Assembly (NCBI GenBank): GCA_003519545.1
Contig: DOWN01000058.1
Location: 1-5,660 of the forward strand
DNA: 5,660 nucleotides
Reading direction: 5' to 3'
Source: Bacteroidota bacterium
GTDB lineage: Bacteria > Bacteroidota > Ignavibacteria > Tepidaquicellales > Tepidaquicellaceae
Made by a program: the position numbers and the translations under genes. Positions 1 through 5,660 of this stretch are shown here, in pieces (within the stretch, counting starts at the first letter, position 1; each line of letters starts with the position of its first letter). A model generated the notes under the pieces. It worked only from the letters and a program-made list of their open reading frames with translations, was not told the origin of the DNA and made no database searches.

Positions 1-2
1 TG

Positions 3-878
3 TTGAAAGTATTTATTGTATTATTAATCATTTCTTTGGGATTTTCTTCATGTGGAAAAAGAAAAGATGAATCAAAGGACAAAAAAGACAAAGAAGAAAA
101 AAAATCTTATCCGACGGGAAATTTAGGTTTTTATGAAATCGAAAATAAAGATATTAAAGTTATAAATTTACCAAAACCCCTCAAAGAAGTGTCGGGAATT
201 GTTATCACAGATGAAGGAAGAATGTTCGGCCATAATGATGAACTCGGTAGTATTTTTGAAATTGATACAGAAACGGGAGCGATTAAAAAAACTTTTTATT
301 TAAAAGATAAACCTGAAAAAGATTTTGAAGATATTGCTTATGCTAACGGATTTTTATATCTCGTTACTTCCAAAGGAGATATTTACGAATTTAAAGAAGG
401 TAACGACGGCGAGGAAGTTGATTTTGTTGAATATAAAACTAAACTGAACACTGCCAATGATATAGAAGGGATGACTTATGACCCGGAAACTGAAACTTTT
501 TTACTTGCTTGTAAAGGTATGGGAACTGAAAATGTTTTTGATAAAGAAAAGGGATTTTATATATTTGATTTAAAAACAAAAACTCTTGATATGAATCCGA
601 AATTTTTGATTAATTTCGAATCATATAAAAAAGATTTTCATCCGTCAGGTATCAGATTAAATCCAACGACAAATACATTTTTCATAATTTCATCTACAGG
701 TAATGCAATTGCAGAAGTAAGCAGAATCGGAGAAGTTTTAGGATTTAAAGATTTACCCGGTAAAGTTCATGCTCAACCGGAAGGAATTACCTTTGATAAA
801 TCAGGTAATTTATATATATCAAATGAAGGTAAAGATGGTGACGGTAACTTTGTTGTTTATTTAAAAAAAGGAAATTGA
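3..878 (+). CDS. SdiA-regulated/YjiK-like beta-propeller lipoprotein (5' end at window edge)
   Basis: Predicted envelope lipoprotein. Counting from the TTG at base 3, residues 1-16 form a short signal peptide ending in a lipobox (LGFSSC) with Cys17 as the lipidated residue. A highly charged Lys/Asp/Glu linker follows (about 18-34), then a globular part of about 250 residues. That part repeats a short blade motif: EVSGI (62-66), DFEDIAY (107-113), DIEGMTYD (153-160), HPSGIRL (213-219) and QPEGITFD (258-265). This pattern matches the SdiA-regulated (YjiK-like) propeller family, whose biochemical role is not well defined. The TTG start is doubtful: bases 1-2 are TG and in frame, so an A just outside the window would give an ATG one codon earlier (ML-KVFIV). 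The stop is TGA, 29 bases before the Omp85 fusion gene, suggesting one operon. An esterase-like or other propeller lipoprotein is the main alternative. Confidence 0.8.
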   Translation: MKVFIVLLIISLGFSSCGKRKDESKDKKDKEEKKSYPTGNLGFYEIENKDIKVINLPKPLKEVSGIVITDEGRMFGHNDELGSIFEIDTETGAIKKTFYLKDKPEKDFEDIAYANGFLYLVTSKGDIYEFKEGNDGEEVDFVEYKTKLNTANDIEGMTYDPETETFLLACKGMGTENVFDKEKGFYIFDLKTKTLDMNPKFLINFESYKKDFHPSGIRLNPTTNTFFIISSTGNAIAEVSRIGEVLGFKDLPGKVHAQPEGITFDKSGNLYISNEGKDGDGNFVVYLKKGN

Positions 879-907
879 AAATTAATCATTAATATTAAAA
901 TATAATA

Positions 908-3526
908 ATGAAAGCAAATAAAATTTTGTTTTCTGTTCTCTTGTGCATTCTTTTTACTTCCGTAAAAATTTATTCTCAAAATCATAGTGGCGGCTTTGAA
1001 TTTAATCCTGTAAATGACAGCATCACAGTAGTTGCGGGAGAGGAATATGATATTTCAGGTTTTTCTGAAATTTTTCTCGGAAAACACTGGAGAGATTTAT
1101 GGACGACTTCTTTTAAAGTTGAGAAATTAAAATTAAATGAATTTGAAGGCGGATTGACTCCGATTAAAAAAGGGGGAGGGCTACAGACAAAAAGTTTAAG
1201 ATTCCAATCAAAAAACGGAAAGAAATATAAATTCAGATCAATTAACAAAGACCCGAGAAAAGTTTTACAACCTGACTTGCAGGAAACATTTATTGCTGAT
1301 TTAATGAAAGATCAGATAAGTGCTTCCCATCCGTTATCTCCGGTTATCGTATCTGAAATACTTGATGTAATGGGAATTTTAAATTCTAAACCTGTCCCAA
1401 TGTTTTTACCTAAAGATGAATTACCGGATGAATACAAAAAAGACTTCGGAGATTTGCTCGGAACAATGGAAGAAAATCCGGATGACTCTCCAGATGTTGA
1501 ATTATCTTTCGGACAGGCAGATAAAATTACAGAAACTTTAAAACTTTATAAACGGCTTGAAAAAGATAATGATGAACAAGTTGACAGCAAAGAATTTTTA
1601 AAAGTCAGACTGATAGATATTCTTGTAGGTGATTGGGACAGACATTACGATCAATGGTTATGGGCAGGATATAAAGACGGAGGAAAAACTTTTTGGAAAC
1701 CTATACCGAGAGACAGAGACCAGGCATTCAGTCTTTATGACGGATTAATTCCTATGATAGTCGGAAGAGCAATTACACAAATTGAAGGATATGGGGATAA
1801 TTATCCTTCGATGTATGACTTAACATTTAACGGAAGATATGTTGACAGAAGATTTTTACCGGCGGTTAATAAAAAAGACTGGGATTCTCTTGCTTCACTT
1901 GTTAAAAAAAATGTAACAGATGAAGTTATTAGAAATACAGTAAATAAAATGCCTGCTGAATGGATAAAGTTACGTGGGGATGAATTATTTAATATGATTA
2001 AATCAAGAAGAGATAAAATAGATTTAGCAAAAGAAGAATATTTTGATCTGATTAATAAAGTTGCCGATGTATATGGAAGTAATAAAAAAGAATATCTGGA
2101 AATTGTTAACGGTGAAGGAGATTGTATTCACCTAAGACTTTATGAGATAAGTAAAGATGACGGGAAGAAAAAAGATAAACCATTTTTTGACAGAAAATTT
2201 TGCCCCGATGTAACGGATGAACTTAGAGTTTATCTTTTGGAAAATGAAGATTTTGTTTCATTAGGAGATAAAAGTAAACCGCTAAATGATAATATTTTAA
2301 TAAGAATTGTAAAAGAAAAAGATGATTTGAAGTTTGAAAATAATTTTGGAGGAAATGTAAAAGTTTACCATAAAAATATTAAATCAGTAAAAAATTCCGG
2401 TGATAATGTGGAAGTGATTTATGATGAGTTTGTAAGATCCAATGATGAAGTGGAAAAATTTGAACCTGTAACTGAAAACAGAGGATATGACTGGAGATTG
2501 GCATTTGCTTCCGGTTATAATCCTGATGAAGGGATTATATTAGGAACGGGACCAATTTTATATAAATATGGATTCAGATATGATCCATTTGAATATAAAA
2601 TGAAACTAACCGGCTCTTACTCAACTTCACTTAAAAGTTTCGCGATAGAGTATAACGGTGAGTTTTATAATATAGTTAAACCGTTTAAGATAAACTTGAA
2701 TTTAGCATTTGATGAATTAAGTGTAAGCAGATTTTATGGGTTTGGAAATAAGACTATTTTGCTTAAATCAAATTTTGATGATGGATTATATAACGTCGTT
2801 AATCAATTGATAGTTGCCACTCCTGAATTGCAATATGAATTTAAAGATTTTAAATCAGGAAAATCATCAATTAAATTTTCATTTGGATATGAAGAATTTA
2901 AGATGAACAGATCTAAATCAGGAAGTATTGCAAATTCGCTAACTATGAATTTTTCTGAATCGAAACTTTTAAAAACAGGTTTGAATTTTAATTTAGATTT
3001 GAGGGATAATGAAATAGAGCCATATAAAGGATTTTATCTGGATTTATCAACATCTTATAATAGAGATATAGGTCATACAAAAAATAATTTTCTAAATGGA
3101 AGAATTGAAATGCGTCATTATTTTTCAAACAACTGGAATAAACCTATTGTGTTTGCAATTAGAACCGTAGGAGAGTTTAATTCAGGAGATTTTCCATTTT
3201 ACTGTTCTGCTTTTTTAGGAGGTATAAATTCACTGAGAGGATATAACGAATACCGTTTTGCAGGAAAGGGAAGTATTTTTTCACAGGTGGAACTGAGAAT
3301 TCCATTAGGTGTGGTCAATTTATTGGTTCCGGGAGTTTTGGGAATTTCGGGATATTGTGATGCGGGAAGTGTTTATACAGACAATGATAATTTCAGTGTT
3401 TTCAATACGTCAATCGGAGGAGGCATTTGGATGTCTTATTTAGACCGTATGTTAAATTTAGGGGTTAATCTCGCGTCTTCAAATTCGGGATTGAAGATAT
3501 ATGTCGGAAGTGGAATATTATTTTAA
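908..3526 (+). CDS. Omp85-family outer-membrane protein with N-terminal kinase-like region
   Basis: Outer-membrane protein of 872 residues. Residues 1-23 or so are a signal peptide. Residues about 80-280 carry, in order, a glycine-rich segment (KKGGGLQTKSLRF, 87-99), a basic strand (YKFRSINKDP, 107-116), a helix-rich stretch, GDWDRHYDQW (241-250) and PIPRDRDQAF (265-274). The last two resemble the catalytic DRHxxN and metal-binding Asp motifs of PI3K, HipA and Fam20-type kinases, with Gln249 where Asn is usual. Residues about 395-490 look like a beta-rich linker. From about 526 to the end is an Omp85 (Bac_surface_Ag) barrel of about 347 residues, with the loop-6 motif LRGY (776-779), a GYCDAGSVY strand (816-824) and a terminal Phe. 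No POTRA repeats are visible. From memory, Bacteroidota have related proteins with an added N-terminal metallophosphoesterase; that domain is absent here. ATG follows an A/T-only leader without a clear ribosome site. The barrel call is firm; the kinase-like call is inference. Confidence 0.88.
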   Translation: MKANKILFSVLLCILFTSVKIYSQNHSGGFEFNPVNDSITVVAGEEYDISGFSEIFLGKHWRDLWTTSFKVEKLKLNEFEGGLTPIKKGGGLQTKSLRFQSKNGKKYKFRSINKDPRKVLQPDLQETFIADLMKDQISASHPLSPVIVSEILDVMGILNSKPVPMFLPKDELPDEYKKDFGDLLGTMEENPDDSPDVELSFGQADKITETLKLYKRLEKDNDEQVDSKEFLKVRLIDILVGDWDRHYDQWLWAGYKDGGKTFWKPIPRDRDQAFSLYDGLIPMIVGRAITQIEGYGDNYPSMYDLTFNGRYVDRRFLPAVNKKDWDSLASLVKKNVTDEVIRNTVNKMPAEWIKLRGDELFNMIKSRRDKIDLAKEEYFDLINKVADVYGSNKKEYLEIVNGEGDCIHLRLYEISKDDGKKKDKPFFDRKFCPDVTDELRVYLLENEDFVSLGDKSKPLNDNILIRIVKEKDDLKFENNFGGNVKVYHKNIKSVKNSGDNVEVIYDEFVRSNDEVEKFEPVTENRGYDWRLAFASGYNPDEGIILGTGPILYKYGFRYDPFEYKMKLTGSYSTSLKSFAIEYNGEFYNIVKPFKINLNLAFDELSVSRFYGFGNKTILLKSNFDDGLYNVVNQLIVATPELQYEFKDFKSGKSSIKFSFGYEEFKMNRSKSGSIANSLTMNFSESKLLKTGLNFNLDLRDNEIEPYKGFYLDLSTSYNRDIGHTKNNFLNGRIEMRHYFSNNWNKPIVFAIRTVGEFNSGDFPFYCSAFLGGINSLRGYNEYRFAGKGSIFSQVELRIPLGVVNLLVPGVLGISGYCDAGSVYTDNDNFSVFNTSIGGGIWMSYLDRMLNLGVNLASSNSGLKIYVGSGILF

Positions 3527-3528
3527 AT

Positions 3529-4575
3529 ATGCTTTCACAAAAAACTAAAGATAAAATAATTACTGCTTCCGGTTTCGCACTCTCCGGTTTGCTTTTAGGA
3601 CCCGTTCTGGTTGTATTTTTTTTTGGATACGAATTTGACAGAGTGATAAAGGGTATGCTCGGCGGATTTTTAGTTTTATCTCTGAGTGCAATATTTGAAC
3701 TTTTCATTTTCCCCGCATTTTTTAAAAAATACAGATTTATTTTGACTGTTGTAATCAGATTGATTTTTTATATTGATTTGATTTGTGTAACGGTTATAAT
3801 TATTTGGGTGGCACATGAAAGTTTTGTAAATGATATGGGATTTTTTGATATGATGTCCACTGATAAGTTTTTTCATTTTTTATTTTACGGTGACTTCAGA
3901 TATATTTTCATTGCTGCAGTATTTGCCATATCAAATGTTGTTTTCTTTATTCAGGTAAGCAATCTTATGGGCAGGGGAGTACTTGTAAATTATATTACGG
4001 GTAAATATCATAAACCAAAAACAGAAGAAAGAATTTTTATGTTTCTTGATTTGGTTTCATCCACTCAAACTGCCGAAAAGTTCGGTGCAAAGAATTATCA
4101 TAAATTTATGAATGCATATTTCTATGATATAAACGACCCTATAGTTGAATCCAAAGGTGAAATATATCAGTATGCAGGTGATGAAGTTATTATCAGTTGG
4201 AAAAAAGAAAAAGGACTGGAAGATAATAATTGTATAAATTGTTTCTTTGAGATAAAAAACAGAATATTCGAGCTAAAAGAAAAATACGAAGAATATTTTG
4301 GAGTTGTTCCTTCTAATAAAGCAGGTCTTCATTGCGGAGAAGTTGTTACAGGTGAAGTAGGAGATTCAAAAAGAGAAATTGTATTTCACGGAGATGTAAT
4401 GAATACAACGGCAAGAATACAATCAGTGGCTAAAGAACTTGATAAACAAATATTAATTTCAGAGAGTTTGTATAATTCTCTTATAGATAAATCCGGATTT
4501 AAATTTATAAATTTAGGTTCTTTTAAACTTAAAGGTAAGGAAGAAGAAACTGTTTTATACTCGGTCGAGAAATAA
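3529..4575 (+). CDS. Membrane-bound class III adenylate/guanylate cyclase
   Basis: Inner-membrane enzyme of 348 residues predicted to make a cyclic nucleotide from ATP or GTP. Four hydrophobic segments lie at about 12-34, 43-65, 70-96 and 123-142, followed by a linker and a cytoplasmic class III catalytic domain from about 166 to the end. Metal-binding aspartates are Asp174 (FLDLVSS) and Asp218 (QYAGDEV). Asn292 and Arg296 (NTTAR) match the transition-state Asn/Arg pair. The two residues that usually set base choice are Gln214 and Val285, by my alignment to mammalian cyclase Lys938 and Asp1018, so ATP versus GTP cannot be read from sequence. A single catalytic domain means it should act as a homodimer. 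The ATG is 2 bases after the Omp85 stop, which implies co-transcription and probable translational coupling. A nine-T run at 3616-3624 encodes three Phe codons in the first membrane segment. Confidence 0.92.
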   Translation: MLSQKTKDKIITASGFALSGLLLGPVLVVFFFGYEFDRVIKGMLGGFLVLSLSAIFELFIFPAFFKKYRFILTVVIRLIFYIDLICVTVIIIWVAHESFVNDMGFFDMMSTDKFFHFLFYGDFRYIFIAAVFAISNVVFFIQVSNLMGRGVLVNYITGKYHKPKTEERIFMFLDLVSSTQTAEKFGAKNYHKFMNAYFYDINDPIVESKGEIYQYAGDEVIISWKKEKGLEDNNCINCFFEIKNRIFELKEKYEEYFGVVPSNKAGLHCGEVVTGEVGDSKREIVFHGDVMNTTARIQSVAKELDKQILISESLYNSLIDKSGFKFINLGSFKLKGKEEETVLYSVEK

Positions 4576-4592
4576 AAAGGAAATATTTATTT
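4570..4592. terminator. Weak AT-only inverted repeat between convergent genes
   Basis: AAATAAA (4570-4576) and TTTATTT (4586-4592) are perfect 7-base inverted arms around a 9-base loop, spanning the 11-base gap and both stop codons. It is placed where a two-way terminator would be expected, but the stem is A:T only and would be weak, and such a repeat can occur by chance in sequence this AT-rich. Treat it as a candidate only. Confidence 0.2.
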
Positions 4593-5660
4593 TAAATTTT
4601 TCAGATAATTAGATATCTCAATTTGTGATCTTAAATCTTCCGCTACACTTTTGTTTAAATCTGAATTATCCTGTTCAGGATTAATTATTCTCGCTTTAAC
4701 ATTATCCTTAAGTTGAAGATTAATCACATCTATTAAATAAGTTCTGAGATTATTTTGATTTACCGGAACGGCAATTTCAATTCTTCTTGATAAATTTCTT
4801 TTCATCCAGTCGGCAGAAGATAAATAAATCAAAGGGTTTCCGTCGTTATAAAAAATGTAAACTCTTGAATGTTCAAGAAATCTGTCAACAATGCTGATCA
4901 CTTTAATATTTTCACTCAATGCGGGAACTCCGGGAATCAAACAACAGATACCTCTCACTATCAATTTAATTTTCACTCCCGCTTGACTTGCCTGATATAA
5001 CTTGTTTATAATTTTTTTATCTTCAAGTGAATTCATCTTTGCGATGATAAAAGATTCTTTGCCTGACTTAGCATTCTCAATTTCACTTTCAATAAGTCTT
5101 ATAAAAGACTTCCTCATATTAAATCCGGAAACAAGTAATTGTTTAAATTCAGTATTCTTTAAATCTTTAATATTAACTTCAGGAGTTTCAGTTTGAATAT
5201 CATTTGCATTAGACGCTAAATTTTCATTAATCTTTGGTTCGGGTGTATTATTTGTAACAGTTCCTGTTTTTAAAATTTTAAAAACTTTTTCAGTATCTTC
5301 AGTTACTTCATTGTCGGAAGTAAATAATGCTATGTCAGTATAAATTTTCGAAGTGTTTTCATTAAAATTTCCTGTTGAGATATAAACATATTTTTTCTCG
5401 CCGTCATTTTCAAGACGTGTTACTGAAGCGATTTTAGAATGAACTTTGAGTCCCGGTAAACTATAAATAATTTCAGCACCGGCATCTTTCAATTCTTCCG
5501 AATATTTGAGATTTAATTCCTCATCAAATCTTGCTTTCACTTCTGAAAAGAGTAAAACTTTTTTCCCGAATTTTAATGCTGATTTAAGAATATCAACAAT
5601 TGCTGAATTTTTTGCAAATCTGTATTGAGTAATTTTTATTTCTTTTACAAAGGGATCATT
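4587..5660 (-). CDS. ppk1: Polyphosphate kinase 1, C-terminal half (partial, 5' end beyond window)
   Basis: PPK1 reversibly transfers the ATP gamma-phosphate to inorganic polyphosphate. The frame stays open to base 5660, giving 357 visible residues of a protein normally near 700; the N-terminal and head domains lie outside. A GTG at 5540-5538 is an internal Val in the conserved VKARFDEE block, not a start. Numbering from the window edge, Arg14 (QYRFAKNS) and Arg44 (ARFDEE) match E. coli Arg375 and Arg405, which bind Mg-phosphate. His74 (GLKVHSKI) matches the autophosphorylated His435, with the same 30-residue spacings. Arg236 (LIVRGICC) and His264 (FLEHSRVYIF) match Arg564 and His592. All key residues seen are intact, so the enzyme is probably active. 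An Asn/Thr/Glu/Pro-rich stretch at about 133-170 lengthens the link between the two C-terminal domains by roughly 30 residues compared with E. coli. The gene converges on the cyclase gene, so it is transcribed separately. Confidence 0.96.
   Translation of the reverse strand, partial: NDPFVKEIKITQYRFAKNSAIVDILKSALKFGKKVLLFSEVKARFDEELNLKYSEELKDAGAEIIYSLPGLKVHSKIASVTRLENDGEKKYVYISTGNFNENTSKIYTDIALFTSDNEVTEDTEKVFKILKTGTVTNNTPEPKINENLASNANDIQTETPEVNIKDLKNTEFKQLLVSGFNMRKSFIRLIESEIENAKSGKESFIIAKMNSLEDKKIINKLYQASQAGVKIKLIVRGICCLIPGVPALSENIKVISIVDRFLEHSRVYIFYNDGNPLIYLSSADWMKRNLSRRIEIAVPVNQNNLRTYLIDVINLQLKDNVKARIINPEQDNSDLNKSVAEDLRSQIEISNYLKNLK

Noticed and set aside
881..893. ATTAAT-C-ATTAAT dyad between the first two genes, as an operator or terminator
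   Set aside because: A one-base loop cannot form a hairpin, and A/T-only dyads are frequent in sequence this AT-rich. No Bacteroidota-type promoter element was seen beside it.
982..1248. Minus-strand open frame of 88 codons inside the Omp85 fusion gene
   Set aside because: It lies opposite the strongly supported plus-strand protein, has no recognisable domain, and its composition is that of an antisense shadow.
3465..3876. Two minus-strand open frames (3465-3707 and 3676-3876) over the end of the Omp85 gene and the start of the cyclase gene
   Set aside because: Both are opposite well-supported coding sequence and show no family resemblance.
5002..5196. Plus-strand open frame of 64 codons with a hydrophobic start, as a small membrane protein
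   Set aside because: It is antisense to a conserved part of PPK1; the hydrophobic residues are a by-product of the reverse reading of Lys/Glu/Asn codons.
5538..5540. GTG as the start of a short 317-residue PPK1-like protein
   Set aside because: The 40 codons before it, up to the window edge, continue the conserved PPK1 domain in frame, including the Arg matching E. coli Arg375, so the gene is cut by the window and not truncated.

Overview
This AT-rich window (about one third G+C by eye) looks like chromosome from a member of the Bacteroidota or a close relative such as Ignavibacteria. The reasons are the lysine-, asparagine- and isoleucine-rich proteins, the lack of clear Shine-Dalgarno sequences, a surface-type lipoprotein, and a large Omp85 barrel fused to a long N-terminal region of a style I associate with that phylum. 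The taxon is an inference; no rRNA or marker gene is present.

Layout: three genes run left to right on the plus strand and are tightly packed. They are (1) a lipoprotein with an SdiA-regulated/YjiK-like beta-propeller (its start codon probably lies one base outside the window); (2) an 872-residue outer-membrane protein with a C-terminal Omp85 (BamA/TamA-type) barrel and an N-terminal region carrying motifs like those of PI3K/HipA/Fam20-type kinases, with no visible POTRA repeats; and (3) a class III nucleotide cyclase with four membrane segments. The gaps are 29 and 2 bases, so one transcript is likely. Facing them, only 11 bases after the cyclase stop, is the C-terminal half of polyphosphate kinase 1 (ppk1) on the minus strand, which runs off the right edge.

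How they may work together (inference): the lipoprotein and the Omp85 fusion are both envelope proteins and may form a surface pair, while the cyclase is an inner-membrane signalling enzyme and PPK1 a cytoplasmic nucleotide/phosphate-storage enzyme. The point most worth following is the kinase-like domain on the Omp85 barrel, which would lie on the periplasmic side, where ATP is scarce. No tRNA, rRNA, mobile element, CRISPR array or long gene-free stretch was seen; the longest gap between genes is 29 bases.
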